A stretch of DNA of 64,000 nucleotides from an uncultured Pseudomonadales bacterium (lineage in GTDB: Bacteria > Pseudomonadota > Gammaproteobacteria > Pseudomonadales > Azotimanducaceae). Both the position numbers and the translations under genes were made by a program. The DNA is taken from assembly GCA_938017975.1 (NCBI GenBank), contig CALIKQ010000021.1, positions 1 through 64,000 on the forward strand, read 5' to 3'. Each line of letters opens with the position of its first letter. The first letter of the stretch is position 1. The notes below the pieces were generated by a model that did no database searches, was not told the origin of the DNA, and saw nothing but the letters and a program-made list of their open reading frames with translations. Below, in pieces: positions 45,635 through 56,089 of this stretch.

Positions 45635-46531
45635 ATGCACCCCCTGACCCGAGAAGAACTTGCATCTGTAACAACCAAGAGCGATTTTAAAGCTTGGCGC
45701 GTCGTAGTGTTAGACTGGTTCATCATCGTCGCCGCATTGATTATGGCAGGTGCCAGCCCCAATCTGTTAACCCTGTCGCTGGCACTTGCACTGATCGGTT
45801 GTCGTCAACTGAGCCTGGGCATCATCGTCCATGAAACTGGACATCAAACATTTTTCAAATCCCGGGCACTGAACGATTTCGTGGGGCGTTGGCTTTCAGG
45901 ATATTGGGTGTTTTCGAGCAAAAAGTCCTACATGGAGGGGCACCTCAAGCACCATCAATATGCAGGCACTCCAAATGATCCCGACTTAAAGAACTATGCC
46001 GCTTACCCGGTTTCAAAAAGCAGTTTCCGAAGAAAAGTCTGGCGAGATCTCTCAGGCAAAACGGGTTGGCGAAGATTGAAGTCAATCGGCCGGTCGATCA
46101 GGCGCTATCCGTCGCTTGATCGGGAAACACAGCGAGTCATCAGAGGGGGATTAATTACCAATTCCGCGCTCCTAGGTGTGCTCAGCCTCATTGGGCAACC
46201 CTGGCTTTACCTTTTATGGGTGCTCGCTTTCATCACAACGCACATGCTCAGTACTCGCCTTCGCCAAGTGGGGGAACATGCTGGCGTTCCTGACTCAACG
46301 AGCAGTGACCCGAGACAAAACACACGCACCGTCTTGACTCGATGGTGGGAGCGATTATTTATTTCGCCTCACCAAATCAGCTATCACCTCGAACACCATC
46401 TTCTGCCGTCGGTTCCGATCTATCAACTTCCCAAGTTGCATCAGCTGCTGGTCGATCACCAGTATTACCAAGCAGTCGGGATCGTCCAAGGATATCCAGC
46501 GCTTATCAGGGCCGTAACTCGCAGCCATTAA
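45635..46531 (+). CDS. Membrane fatty acid desaturase
   Basis: A 298-residue di-iron membrane desaturase or hydroxylase. The three histidine boxes are visible: HETGH at 66-70, HLKHH at 103-107 and HLEHH at 251-255. Hydrophobic segments lie around 22-40, 45-60 and 176-203. GEHAGV before the last box is as in the FA_desaturase family. It would insert a double bond into an acyl chain, which could supply the unsaturated substrate for the divergent methyltransferase operon 160 bases away. A promoter overlapping the start suggests a leaderless message. It is convergent with csrA, 30 bases away. Confidence 0.9.
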   Translation: MHPLTREELASVTTKSDFKAWRVVVLDWFIIVAALIMAGASPNLLTLSLALALIGCRQLSLGIIVHETGHQTFFKSRALNDFVGRWLSGYWVFSSKKSYMEGHLKHHQYAGTPNDPDLKNYAAYPVSKSSFRRKVWRDLSGKTGWRRLKSIGRSIRRYPSLDRETQRVIRGGLITNSALLGVLSLIGQPWLYLLWVLAFITTHMLSTRLRQVGEHAGVPDSTSSDPRQNTRTVLTRWWERLFISPHQISYHLEHHLLPSVPIYQLPKLHQLLVDHQYYQAVGIVQGYPALIRAVTRSH

Positions 46532-46561
46532 CGAGCACAAGCGCTACCGATGAGACAGTCT

Positions 46562-46759
46562 TCAGGTCGGTTCCGAGCCTTGTTCAATACCATCAGTTTC
46601 GGCAACAACTCTGTCTTGAATCTCTTGTCGATGCACCGAGACTTCCCTTGGTGCTTCAACACCCAACCTCACCTGATTGCCTTTTTGGCCAAGGACCGTG
46701 ACTTCAATATCTCCACCTATCACCAGTGTTTCACCAACCTTGCGGGTCAAAATTAACAC
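46562..46759 (-). CDS. csrA: Carbon storage regulator CsrA
   Basis: A 65-residue RNA-binding post-transcriptional regulator that binds GGA motifs in mRNA leaders. The sequence begins [15 protein letters not shown] and has the [27 protein letters not shown] core with the C-terminal-side RNA-contact arginine, as in E. coli CsrA (61). The start is GTG with AGGAG six bases before it. It is near lysC and alaS, its usual neighbours in Gammaproteobacteria. No tRNA-Ser gene is seen beside it. Confidence 0.97.
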   Translation of the reverse strand: MLILTRKVGETLVIGGDIEVTVLGQKGNQVRLGVEAPREVSVHRQEIQDRVVAETDGIEQGSEPT

Positions 46760-47227
46760 AATGATCTCCTATGGACTCTTGGATAGAGCACTCACAACAA
46801 CCATTAAAATCTTTGCGGCGGTGCCGCTGATCCTAGAGCGGTCAATGAAAAGATTTTCTTGATCCGGTAACTCGACGACCCAGATCTTGTTGTTTTCAAA
46901 CAACCGCTAACCAGCCTCATCTCTCGCTGGCAACCAGCGACTACGCATCAGTTCTGAACTAGTCTACTGCACATTGGTGCTCTGTCCCAGACCTGTCAGA
47001 CGCACCAACGGCACCACCAAAGTGCGTTGTTCTGGTCAACTGATCACCGAACCAATGCAGGATTCAACAAGGCTGGACTCAAGCGTTTTGAAAGGGCTGA
47101 TTTAAGTTGTCCCCGTTAACGGGATGCTAAATATAACGCGGTACCGACACTCAATGATCGAGGACTCGGCATACTCGATCCTGAATCTCTGTGACCCAGA
47201 GGTCTAAAGGCAACATCGGGAGACGTC
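46760..47227. other. csrA-lysC intergenic gap
   Basis: 468 bases with no gene. I see two inverted repeats: CCCGTTAACGGG, a perfect 12-base palindrome at 47112-47123, and GATCGAG/CTCGATC at 47156-47180 with an 11-base loop. Neither is followed by a T-run. They may mark the end of the lysC transcript or a regulator site. The tRNA genes often found here in relatives are not present. Confidence 0.5.
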
Positions 47228-48463
47228 TCAAGCCTCAGGCAAAGCCTCGAGACCAAACCCAGCATGGAGCGCTCGAGCTGCAAGCTCTAGGTATTTTTCG
47301 TCGATGACGACCGAAATCTTGATTTCTGAGGTCGAAATAATCTGAATATTGATGGACTCGTGAGCAAGAATTTCAAACATTTGGGTCGCTACCCCGGCGT
47401 GAGAGCGCATTCCAACGCCGACGATTGATAGCTTAGCAATACGCTCATCTCCCAAAACTTCTGCTGCCTCGATGGTGCGGGCGACCTCTGCGAGCAGTCG
47501 GTGGGCTGTTTGAAAATCAGATCTCTGAACCGTAAAGGTAAAATCAGTGCTGCCATCTGCGCCAGTGTTTTGAACAATCATATCCACTTCGATACCGGCC
47601 TCACTGATCGGCGCCAAAATTTTTGATGCAATTCCTGGCTGGTCTTTCACGCCTCTGAGCGTCAATTTTGCTTCGTCTTTGGTAAATGCAATACCCGAAA
47701 TCAGTGGCGCTTCCATCATAATCTGGTCCTCGGAGGTAATTAGGGTTCCTGCTACATCATTGAAACTAGAGAGAACACGCAGAGCAACTTGATTTTTGTT
47801 TGCCAACTCTACTGCTCGGGTGTGTAACACCTTGGAGCCCGAACTGGCGAGCTCAAGCATTTCTTCAAACGTGATACGCGGCATACAACGCGCTTCAGGA
47901 ACGACCCTTGGATCGGTTGTAAACACTCCGTCAACATCAGTGAAGATCTGACACTCATCGGCCTGAAGCGCAGAGGCAATCGCCACAGCAGTCGTATCAG
48001 AGCCACCTCTGCCCAGCGTGGTGACTCTCCCCGAAGGCGATACCCCCTGAAAACCAGCAATGACCGGTACCCGCTGTTCTACTAAATCAGCTAACAACCG
48101 GTCCTCTTCGACCCTCATCACCCTTGCCCTGCCGTGCGCATCGTCAGTTAATATTTTTACCTGATGCCCCTGGTAAGATTTTGCTGCGATACCTTTTTTG
48201 ATCAACATCATCGCGAGCAGCGATGTCGTCACCTGCTCACCTGTTGAGAGCAATACATCGAGCTCTCGCACAGCTTCCGAACCGTCTGCATCAACTTCCT
48301 CGGCAAGTGAGACCAGCCGATCTGTCTCGTGCCCCATCGCAGAAACAACCAATACAACTTCGTCGCCTTGTGAATGTGCGTGAAGCACTCGATCGGCGAT
48401 TTTTTCGATGAGCGCCACATCTGCGACTGATGTACCACCAAATTTCATGACTAAGCGCGCCAT
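47228..48463 (-). CDS. lysC: Aspartate kinase
   Basis: Phosphorylates aspartate to aspartyl phosphate, the first step to lysine, threonine and methionine. The 411-residue protein has the VMKFGGTSVAD motif (5-15), LGRGGSDTTAVAIA for ATP and aspartate, and two ACT domains at the C-terminus (LRGVKDQPGIASKIL and LSIVGVGMRSHAGVA), typical of the single-function feedback-regulated aspartokinase. It follows alaS by 41 bases on the same strand, as in Pseudomonas. Confidence 0.96.
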   Translation of the reverse strand: MARLVMKFGGTSVADVALIEKIADRVLHAHSQGDEVVLVVSAMGHETDRLVSLAEEVDADGSEAVRELDVLLSTGEQVTTSLLAMMLIKKGIAAKSYQGHQVKILTDDAHGRARVMRVEEDRLLADLVEQRVPVIAGFQGVSPSGRVTTLGRGGSDTTAVAIASALQADECQIFTDVDGVFTTDPRVVPEARCMPRITFEEMLELASSGSKVLHTRAVELANKNQVALRVLSSFNDVAGTLITSEDQIMMEAPLISGIAFTKDEAKLTLRGVKDQPGIASKILAPISEAGIEVDMIVQNTGADGSTDFTFTVQRSDFQTAHRLLAEVARTIEAAEVLGDERIAKLSIVGVGMRSHAGVATQMFEILAHESINIQIISTSEIKISVVIDEKYLELAARALHAGFGLEALPEA

Positions 48464-48504
48464 GGGATTTCCTCTTTAATATCCAAGCTCTTTCGAGGGT
48501 CGGA

Positions 48505-51105
48505 TTACGTCAATTTCGCTGCTAAAAATTCTGGAATAGAATCAAGTGCACTTGGCAGAGCTGACAGATCGGTGCCACCGGCACGGGCCATGTCGGGTCG
48601 ACCACCGCCTTTCCCCCCAACCTGCTGGGCAACATGGTTGACAAGCTCCCCAGCCTGGACGCGATCCACAAGATCCTTTGTCACGCCCGCGATCAACGCT
48701 ATTTTTTCATCTTGTACCGCGGCCAAAACCACCACGCCACTGCCGAGTTTATTCTTCAGCCGATCAAGCGCGTCCGGCAGGCTCTTTGCATCAGCACCGT
48801 CGATCTGGTTAATCAAAACTTGCACACCTTCGACTTCCACAACCGAGTCTGCGGCATCCATCGCTTCACCACTGACCAACTTCATCTGCAATGAAGCAAC
48901 TTCTTTTTCTAGTCGTCGATTGGCCTCGATGAGAGACTCCAAACGTTGCACAAAACCCGAGCGATCCACCTTCAAAAGCGCCGACAAACTATCCGCCAGC
49001 GCATCGGCTTCAGCGATTACACTCAGCGCTGACTCACCTACAACAGCTTCAATCCGACGAACACCAGAGGCAATTCCTTGCTCAGAGATGATTTTCAGCT
49101 GTCCAAGATCTCCAGTTCGCCGAGCATGCGTCCCCCCACAAAGCTCTATCGAGAATCCGTTACCCATCGTCAACACACGAACCACCTCCGTGTATTTTTC
49201 TCCGAAAAGCGCCATCGCACCTTTCTCTTTAGCTTCCTCGACACCCATCGCTGCTGTTTCGATATCGGAGTTTTTCAATATCTCCCGATTACACAAGGCT
49301 TCGATCTCTAGGAGTTCAGCTCGGGTTAGCGCCTCAAAATGTGAAAAATCGAATCGGAGTCGATCAGCATTGACTAGGGAGCCACGCTGATTCACATGAT
49401 CACCCAATACCGACCGCAAGGCGGCGTGAAGCAGATGGGTCGCAGAGTGATGGCGAGCTGTCCGGCCCCTATTCTCCGCATCGACCTCAGCGCTTATTGC
49501 ATCGCCAATACTGACAGAGCACTGCCCCATTCGAACGTGATGCAAAATAGCGGCGCCAGCCTTGGTTGTATCGTAAACGTCAATAAGACCGCTTGGACCT
49601 TTCATCAAGCCTTTGTCGCCGACCTGGCCGCCGCTTTCGGCATAGAACGGCGTTTGGTCTAGTACGACCACCGCGTCTTCTGAACCGTTCCACTGCTCCA
49701 CCGACACACCTGAGACATAAATCGCGTTTACTGTCGCATCAACCGATAATTGATCGTAACCAACGAAGGGCGTCTCACTATCGAGCTCTAGATCGAACCC
49801 TGCCTGCTCAGAAAACTTACTGGATGCACGTGCGCGTTCCCGCTGGTGGTTCATTGCTTGCTCAAAACCCTCATCATCGAGAGTCAAGCCCCGCTCACGA
49901 GCAATATCACCAGTAAGGTCTGCCGGGAAGCCGAAGGTGTCATAGAGCTTGAAAATAACCTCACCGGGAATGACCGAACCTGAAAGCTCATCGATGGCCT
50001 CGTCTAACAGACGCATTCCTTGATCTAAGGTCAAAGCAAATTGTGTTTCCTCTTTTAAAACGATCCTCTCGATCTGATCGGCCGTTTTCACAAGCATCGG
50101 ATAAGCACCGCCCATCTCCTGGATCAAAAGCGGTACAAGGAGGTGAAAAAAGGGTTCTTTTGCACCGAGCGCGTGACCGTGACGCAAAGCGCGACGCATA
50201 ATTCTCCGCATTACATAGCCCCGACCCTCATTTGAAGGCAGAACGCCATCGCTGATGAGAAACACCGAAGATCGCAAGTGGTCCGCGATCACTTTCAACG
50301 ACGGATGGCTCAGATCCCTACATCCAAGCACTTCCGCTGCGCGCCTGATAATGGGCTGAAACAGATCGGTATCGTAGTTGTTGTGAACATTCTGCATCAC
50401 AGCTGCAAGCCGCTCCAAGCCCATACCTGTATCCACGCAAGGGCTCGGTAGTGGGGTCAGAGTACCGTCGGCACTTCGATCGTACTGAGTAAAAACCAAG
50501 TTCCAAATCTCTACAAAGCGATCCAGGTCATCATCTTCGGAACCAGGAGGCCCTCCGGGTACATGCGCGCCATGATCATAAAAGATTTCTGAACACGGCC
50601 CACAGGGGCCCGTATCACCCATCGTCCAAAAGTTATCCTTGTCGCCTAAGCGAGACATTCGGTTTGGATCGAACCCAATCTCGTCGACCCAAATCGCGTG
50701 CGCTTCATCGTCGCTGTCATGAATCGTCACCCAGAGTCTGTCCTTGGGAATTTCGAGAACTTCCGTTAGAAAACGCCAAGCGAACTGGATAGCTTCAGTC
50801 TTGAAGTAATCCCCAAAACTGAAATTTCCCAACATTTCGAAAAAAGTGTGATGACGTGCGGTGTATCCTACGTTATCCAGGTCATTATGCTTCCCTCCAG
50901 CACGGATGCACCGCTGGCTGCTCACGGCCCGGGTATACCCTCGATTTTCTTTTAGTGCGAAGGCTTCTTTAAACTGCACCATACCGGAATTGGTAAACAA
51001 CAACGTCGGATCGTTGTCCGGGACCAACGACGATGACTCAACAATCGTATGGCCCTGAGCTTGAAAATAGTCTAAGAAGGCGGATCGAATCTCCTGGCTG
51101 TTCAT
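48505..51105 (-). CDS. alaS: Alanyl-tRNA synthetase
   Basis: Charges tRNA-Ala. The 866-residue length is normal. The class II core shows RSAFLDYFQAQGHTIVESSSLVP at the start, GDTGPCGPCSEIFYD and PSNEGRGYVMRRIMRRALRHG; the editing domain has RHHSATHLLHAALR and CGGTHARRTGDLG zinc-site residues, and the C-terminal C-Ala domain ends near KGGGRPDMARAGG. It is upstream of lysC and 69 bases downstream of recX on the same strand. Confidence 0.98.
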   Translation of the reverse strand: MNSQEIRSAFLDYFQAQGHTIVESSSLVPDNDPTLLFTNSGMVQFKEAFALKENRGYTRAVSSQRCIRAGGKHNDLDNVGYTARHHTFFEMLGNFSFGDYFKTEAIQFAWRFLTEVLEIPKDRLWVTIHDSDDEAHAIWVDEIGFDPNRMSRLGDKDNFWTMGDTGPCGPCSEIFYDHGAHVPGGPPGSEDDDLDRFVEIWNLVFTQYDRSADGTLTPLPSPCVDTGMGLERLAAVMQNVHNNYDTDLFQPIIRRAAEVLGCRDLSHPSLKVIADHLRSSVFLISDGVLPSNEGRGYVMRRIMRRALRHGHALGAKEPFFHLLVPLLIQEMGGAYPMLVKTADQIERIVLKEETQFALTLDQGMRLLDEAIDELSGSVIPGEVIFKLYDTFGFPADLTGDIARERGLTLDDEGFEQAMNHQRERARASSKFSEQAGFDLELDSETPFVGYDQLSVDATVNAIYVSGVSVEQWNGSEDAVVVLDQTPFYAESGGQVGDKGLMKGPSGLIDVYDTTKAGAAILHHVRMGQCSVSIGDAISAEVDAENRGRTARHHSATHLLHAALRSVLGDHVNQRGSLVNADRLRFDFSHFEALTRAELLEIEALCNREILKNSDIETAAMGVEEAKEKGAMALFGEKYTEVVRVLTMGNGFSIELCGGTHARRTGDLGQLKIISEQGIASGVRRIEAVVGESALSVIAEADALADSLSALLKVDRSGFVQRLESLIEANRRLEKEVASLQMKLVSGEAMDAADSVVEVEGVQVLINQIDGADAKSLPDALDRLKNKLGSGVVVLAAVQDEKIALIAGVTKDLVDRVQAGELVNHVAQQVGGKGGGRPDMARAGGTDLSALPSALDSIPEFLAAKLT

Positions 51106-51174
51106 CTTGGTTTCCCCAAATCTCCAATCAGCCGGACGATATTATTGCTTTTGGCTGAATTTTCTAGGGCCCCA

Positions 51175-51975
51175 TTATAAAGCAGCTGAGATATGTTCAT
51201 AGTGAAATCCGCGCTGCTGTAAAAATCGGCTACGCCTTGCCCGCTCCTTGGCGTCAAGAGAACTGGCGGCAAGACTTTCACCAAATCGTTTCTCTAAGAC
51301 AAGACGGGCCAATGCGACCCAATCGATCGATTCATCGTTCAAAGTTTCAGTGATAAGCGCGGACGAAACGCTTTTTTGGGATAATTCGCTACGAATCTTG
51401 TTTGGGCCTTGGCCACGCTGAGACCGATATCGCACATAGGATTCAGCAAGTCGCGCATCGCTCTGCAAGCCATCCAACTGCAATTGAACAATTACTTCTG
51501 TTTTTAACGCTTCATGACCAGGAAACCGTCTCCCCAACTTTTGACGCAGTTCGCCCTCGGATTGCTCTCTTTGCGCAAGCAAATTCAGAGCTGCCTGTCG
51601 GAGCATGCCGCTGGTGACGTTTTGCTCCTCGTCTAAACCCTCGAGCGTTTTTTCTGCCAGCTCACTGTCTTTCAAAAGCTCGCAACCCTTCACGACCTCA
51701 TGTTTTTCTAGAGGTCCATCTCCTCTCGGTAGAGGGCTCAACTCGGATGATTCAAGCGCTCGAACAGTATTCTTATGGCGACCCGGCACTCGGCTCGAAC
51801 TGTCCTCATCCGACTTGTTTTCCGAGGGCATCATCACCGTTTCAGCGAATTGCGATGCCATGGGATCATGCCGCTTTGGGCGCTTGACATCATTCGCGGA
51901 AGGCGCCGCTTTGGAGCCTTTCTCTATAGTGCGGATGGCGTTTCGAAGACGCTCTAATTCGCGCTTATCAGCCAA
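51175..51975 (-). CDS. recX: RecX, with unusual N-terminal extension
   Basis: RecX binds RecA filaments and restrains recombination. The RecX homology covers only the last 143 residues (MLRQAALNLLAQREQSEGELRQKL to FLQQRGFHYEHI), the usual length of the whole protein. The first about 120 residues are charged and low in complexity (KRELERLRNAIRTIEKGSKAA, then MMPSENKSDEDSSSRVPG), with no family I recognise. The TTG start at 51975 has AGGA eight bases before it and lies 15 bases after the recA stop, so the long form is plausible; internal starts near residue 120 are an alternative. Confidence 0.87.
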   Translation of the reverse strand: MADKRELERLRNAIRTIEKGSKAAPSANDVKRPKRHDPMASQFAETVMMPSENKSDEDSSSRVPGRHKNTVRALESSELSPLPRGDGPLEKHEVVKGCELLKDSELAEKTLEGLDEEQNVTSGMLRQAALNLLAQREQSEGELRQKLGRRFPGHEALKTEVIVQLQLDGLQSDARLAESYVRYRSQRGQGPNKIRSELSQKSVSSALITETLNDESIDWVALARLVLEKRFGESLAASSLDAKERARRSRFLQQRGFHYEHISAAL

Positions 51976-51990
51976 AGGAAGATCCTAGGG

Positions 51991-53049
51991 CTAACTCATT
52001 TCAACGTCTGCAGAGACTGGTGATTCCTCTCCAGCATCTATCACTTCATTGAGCAGCTGCGCTCGAATTCTCGCCTCAATTTCTTGGCCTATTTCCGAAT
52101 GTTCAGCTAGGAAATCGCAAGCATTCTTCTTGCCCTGACCAATTTTGTCGCCCTTGTAGCTATACCACGCACCCGCCTTATCAACAAAACCGAGCTGCAC
52201 ACCTAAATCGACGACCTCGCCCAATCGATAGATTCCTTTTCCATACATGATTTGAAATTCAGTTTGCTTAAATGGAGGCGCCACTTTATTTTTGATGACT
52301 TTGACTCGGGTTTCGTTGCCCACCACCTCATCACCCTCTTTGATACCGCCAATGCGGCGGATATCTAGACGGACCGATGAATAAAATTTAAGTGCATTAC
52401 CACCGGTCGTCGTTTCGGGACTCCCAAACATGACGCCGATTTTCATCCGGATCTGATTGATAAAAATAACGAGCGTATTAGAGTTTTTAATATTACCCGC
52501 CATTTTTCGTAGCGCCTGACTCATTAATCTTGCTTGTAGTCCTACATGATGATCACCCATATCCCCCTCGATTTCGGCTTTAGGAGTCAGTGCAGCAACT
52601 GAGTCAACAATAACGACATCCACTGCGCCTGACCTCACGACCATGTCACAGATTTCTAATGCTTGCTCACCGGTGTCAGGCTGAGAGACCAAGAGGTTTT
52701 CGATGTCGACTCCAAGATCCTGCGCATAGATTGGGTCTAAGGCGTGCTCAGCATCAATAAATGCACAGGTACCACCGATTTTTTGAGCCTCAGCGATCAC
52801 CTGTAACGTTAGCGTTGTCTTACCAGAAGATTCCGGCCCATAGATCTCAACGATTCTTCCTCGCGGCAAGCCTCCGATCCCTAGCGCAACATCGAGCCCC
52901 AGCGATCCAGTCGAAATCGAAGGAATTCGCACCTGCGGCGTATCCCCTAAGCGCATCATTGCACCTTTGCCGAATTGGCGTTCGATTTGGGATAGCGCCG
53001 CGTCTAGGGCTTTATCTTTGTTCGCGTCTCGCGTTGATGTGGCGTCCAT
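51991..53049 (-). CDS. recA: RecA recombinase
   Basis: The ATP-dependent strand-exchange protein and SOS co-protease. The 352-residue protein carries [16 protein letters not shown] (Walker A, about 70-77), [11 protein letters not shown] (Walker B), [46 protein letters not shown] with loops L1/L2, and the acidic C-terminus ending VSADVEMS. A LexA-type box lies 330 bases upstream in the shared recA/mutS region. It is followed by recX, its usual partner. Confidence 0.99.
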   Translation of the reverse strand: MDATSTRDANKDKALDAALSQIERQFGKGAMMRLGDTPQVRIPSISTGSLGLDVALGIGGLPRGRIVEIYGPESSGKTTLTLQVIAEAQKIGGTCAFIDAEHALDPIYAQDLGVDIENLLVSQPDTGEQALEICDMVVRSGAVDVVIVDSVAALTPKAEIEGDMGDHHVGLQARLMSQALRKMAGNIKNSNTLVIFINQIRMKIGVMFGSPETTTGGNALKFYSSVRLDIRRIGGIKEGDEVVGNETRVKVIKNKVAPPFKQTEFQIMYGKGIYRLGEVVDLGVQLGFVDKAGAWYSYKGDKIGQGKKNACDFLAEHSEIGQEIEARIRAQLLNEVIDAGEESPVSADVEMS

Positions 53050-53167
53050 AGTCTTTACTCCATTGGTATTCAGTCTTTATCACGTTGTCATTACAGCCCG
53101 CCCCTTGCTTCGTAGCCCATAGAGGTGGGACGCTTTGTATCACTCAGAATATCTATCTACGATTTTT

Positions 53168-53211
53168 CTCTTTCAAAACAGTTCTTTTCAAAACAGCTCT
53201 TTTCAAACACC
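53168..53211. repeat. 15-bp tandem repeat
   Basis: Three copies: CTCTTTCAAAACAG, TTCTTTTCAAAACAG and CTCTTTTCAAACACC. They lie between recA and the LexA-type box. The TCTTTTCAAA core is similar to the 17-bp repeat at 8925-8994. Confidence 0.75.
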
Positions 53212-53377
53212 AAGGCTCATGATTACAGCCTGGGACTCGCATCTTTTGAGATCTGATTTAGCGACCTCGCTTACTGGGCCTCGCGCACACCTTGCGTCGT
53301 GCACCGAGCATCGCGCACCTATCGAGGTCAGTGTTTTGCATCCAGTTAACCTGATTTCAACACTCTATCAGTATACT

Positions 53378-53393
53378 GTTTATACGTACAGTA
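53378..53393. promoter_or_regulatory. LexA (SOS) box
   Basis: CTGTTTATACGTACAG has the CTG-N10-CAG form of the gammaproteobacterial LexA operator, with an A/T-rich middle. On the - strand a TATACT -10-like element directly follows it, consistent with SOS control of recA from a promoter about 310 bases upstream of its start. It is also only 105 bases upstream of mutS, so it could affect that gene as well. Confidence 0.78.
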
Positions 53394-53497
53394 AAATTTT
53401 TATTTTCTATGATATCAGTTGATAATCACCCGATTTAAAAGCAAGTTGGTGCAGCGTTTCTAACCGTTTGCTACCCTAGTCCCACCAGCCATGAACA

Positions 53498-56089
53498 ATG
53501 ACCTTTGTGACCACTGAAACACACACACCCATGATGCAACAATTCCTCAGCATCAAGGCCCAGCACCCCGATGCCCTACTGTTTTATCGCATGGGTGATT
53601 TTTATGAGCTGTTCTACGACGACGCGAAGACCGCGAGCGGATTGCTGGACATCACCCTCACCAGCCGCGGACAATCGGCGGGCGTCCCCATTCCCATGTG
53701 CGGCGTTCCTTTCCACGCAGCCGACACATATCTCAGCAAACTCGTCACCGAGGGGATTTCAGTCGCCATTTGTGAGCAAACCGGAGACCCCGCAACCTCC
53801 AAAGGCCCGGTAGCCAGAGAAGTTGTTCGAATCATTACCCCCGGCACCCTTACCGAAGAGGCGCTTTTAGATGCTCAAAAAGAAAGTCTTATTTGTGGCG
53901 TATTCGAGCAACATTCGGAGTATGGATTGGCTGTCATGGAGGTCAGCAGTGGCCGCTTTGAAGTCTTACAAACGCCCCATCTCGATGTGCTCAAAAGCGA
54001 GTTGGCGCGACTTGGACCCGCGGAATTATTACTCCCACAAGATTCTCAGATCGCACACCGACTTGAAGAATTCAATGGCATTAAGCATCGTCCGCTTTGG
54101 GAATATGACGAATCCGAATCAATCCAAAAGCTAACCGATCAATTCAGCGTTCAAGACCTTTCCGCTTTCGACTGCGCAGATCAATCCATCGCCATTTGTG
54201 CAGCCGGCTGCGTGCTCAACTACGTCAGTGAGACCCACCGTCGTCAATTACCGCACTTGCAGCGACTCCGCCGAATCCGCAACGAAGACACCATCGTGAT
54301 TGATCCGACCTCGAGAAGAAACCTCGAGCTTGTGCAAAATCTCCATGGCGGCCGCGAACACACGCTGCTGTCAGTGCTCGATCAAACCAAAACGCCTATG
54401 GGGGGGCGGCGATTGGCGCGCTGGCTGACACAACCGCTCCGAAACTCGATCGAGATAGAGTCACGCCTCGCTGCGGTCGCTGCACTGCAAGAACAGTCAA
54501 CCTTTGAGCCCTTAAGGGCCGTTCTTGCTCACGCCGGCGATATCGAACGGATTGTTGCCCGCATTGCACTGCAAACTGCAAGGCCTCGGGACTTGGCACG
54601 TCTCAGAGACACCCTCGCGCTCCTACCAGAAATCTCAAGGTTGATGGCAACATTAATGTCTCCAGGAGCAGAAGATTTACTCAACGAACTCGCCCAACGT
54701 ACCCGCGAGATGCCAGGCCTCGCCGACGAATTGCAACGCGCAATTGAGACAACGCCGCCAGTCGTGATTCGCGAAGGTGGCGTCATTAGAGCTGGGTATG
54801 ACGAAACTCTCGATGAGCTCAAATCCATCAGCGAAGACGCCGCCGCTTTTTTGGTGAAGTTAGAAACCGAAGAAAAAAATCAAACAGGCCTCAGTTCTTT
54901 AAAAGTGGGCTACAACCGAGTTCACGGTTACTACATCGAGTTGAGTAAAGTCCAAGCTCAAGAAGCTCCCATCACCTACATCCGACGCCAAACGTTAAAA
55001 AATGCGGAGCGATTTATAACACCCGAGCTGAAGGCGTTTGAAGACAAAGCCCTAAGCAGTAAAAGCCGCGCGCTAGCCCGGGAACGACATTTGTTTGATC
55101 GGTTGCTGGAGACCCTGATGCTCGAAATCGGCGCATTGAGGGACCTCGCCGAAGGATTGGCCGTCCTCGACGTGCTTGCAAACTTTGCTGAGCGGGCGGT
55201 AACTCTCAACTTAGTACCGCCCGTGCTGACTTATCAATCTGAGTTGATCATCGAGAATGGTCGTCATCTTGTTGTTGAGTCTATGCTCGAGGGCGCATTT
55301 GTACCCAACGGTGTTCAGTTCGACGATGTCACTCGACAATTTATTATCACCGGCCCAAACATGGGGGGTAAATCAACGTTCATGCGCCAAACAGCCATCA
55401 TCGCATTGCTGGGGAGAACAGGCTGTCCCGTGCCAGCCGACCAAGCTGTCATTGGCGATATAGACCGAATTTTCACCCGTATCGGTTCCTCAGACGATCT
55501 TGCTAGCGGGCGCTCAACCTTCATGGTTGAGATGTCAGAGACCGCCCTGATATTGAACACCGCAACAGATAAAAGCCTCGTTTTACTTGATGAAATCGGG
55601 CGGGGTACCTCTACGTTCGATGGGCTATCTCTGGCATGGGCAACTGGGTGTCACATTGCCGAGAACATTGGCGCGATGACACTGTTTGCAACACACTATT
55701 TTGAACTCACAGTCTTGCCTGAACGGTTTTCACAAATTAAAAATCTGCACTTGACGGCCAGGGAGTTTGAAGAGCGCATCATCTTTCTCTACGCTGTCCA
55801 GGAAGGACCCGCAAATCAAAGTTACGGAATCCAAGTGGCAAAGCTTGCTGGAATTCCAGTCGAAGTTTTGGAGACTGCTCGGTCCAAACTCGCGCAGCTC
55901 GAGCACCAAGAAACCAAGGCCGGCGTCCTTCCTGATCAAGTTCGCCCAAACCAATCAGACCTTTTCGCCCAGGATCCTGAGCTCAGCCTCATTAAAGAGA
56001 CACTTGCAGCCCTTGATATTGATGATCTGAGCCCTCGCGCAGCGCTAGAACTGATCTATCAAATGCGGGACCGAATCAAAACTCACTGA
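53498..56089 (+). CDS. mutS: DNA mismatch repair protein MutS
   Basis: Recognises base mismatches and small loops and starts methyl-directed repair with MutL. The 863-residue protein has the mismatch-reading Phe-x-Glu at F35-Y36-E37 (MGDFYELF), the connector and lever domains, the Walker [14 protein letters not shown], Walker [15 protein letters not shown], and FATHYFELT. Length and motifs match E. coli MutS (853). The start ATG is seven bases after another out-of-frame ATG and has no strong ribosome site. It is divergent from recA and upstream of fdxA. Confidence 0.98.
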   Translation: MTFVTTETHTPMMQQFLSIKAQHPDALLFYRMGDFYELFYDDAKTASGLLDITLTSRGQSAGVPIPMCGVPFHAADTYLSKLVTEGISVAICEQTGDPATSKGPVAREVVRIITPGTLTEEALLDAQKESLICGVFEQHSEYGLAVMEVSSGRFEVLQTPHLDVLKSELARLGPAELLLPQDSQIAHRLEEFNGIKHRPLWEYDESESIQKLTDQFSVQDLSAFDCADQSIAICAAGCVLNYVSETHRRQLPHLQRLRRIRNEDTIVIDPTSRRNLELVQNLHGGREHTLLSVLDQTKTPMGGRRLARWLTQPLRNSIEIESRLAAVAALQEQSTFEPLRAVLAHAGDIERIVARIALQTARPRDLARLRDTLALLPEISRLMATLMSPGAEDLLNELAQRTREMPGLADELQRAIETTPPVVIREGGVIRAGYDETLDELKSISEDAAAFLVKLETEEKNQTGLSSLKVGYNRVHGYYIELSKVQAQEAPITYIRRQTLKNAERFITPELKAFEDKALSSKSRALARERHLFDRLLETLMLEIGALRDLAEGLAVLDVLANFAERAVTLNLVPPVLTYQSELIIENGRHLVVESMLEGAFVPNGVQFDDVTRQFIITGPNMGGKSTFMRQTAIIALLGRTGCPVPADQAVIGDIDRIFTRIGSSDDLASGRSTFMVEMSETALILNTATDKSLVLLDEIGRGTSTFDGLSLAWATGCHIAENIGAMTLFATHYFELTVLPERFSQIKNLHLTAREFEERIIFLYAVQEGPANQSYGIQVAKLAGIPVEVLETARSKLAQLEHQETKAGVLPDQVRPNQSDLFAQDPELSLIKETLAALDIDDLSPRAALELIYQMRDRIKTH

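Larger units (their letters stand above)
53050..53497. other. Divergent recA/mutS regulatory region
   Basis: 448 bases between the divergent genes. Contents: a 15-bp tandem repeat (53168-53211), a LexA-type box with promoter-like sequence (53378-53393), and mostly A/T-rich DNA near the mutS side. The cinA gene, which often precedes recA in relatives, is not present. Confidence 0.6.

Noticed and set aside
46760-47227. Search for tRNA genes beside csrA
   Set aside because: No GTTCGAATC-type T-arm or cloverleaf could be found on either strand.
48572-49390. 272-codon + strand open frame inside alaS
   Set aside because: Serine/proline-rich antisense shadow of the alaS reading frame; alaS motifs are unambiguous on the other strand.
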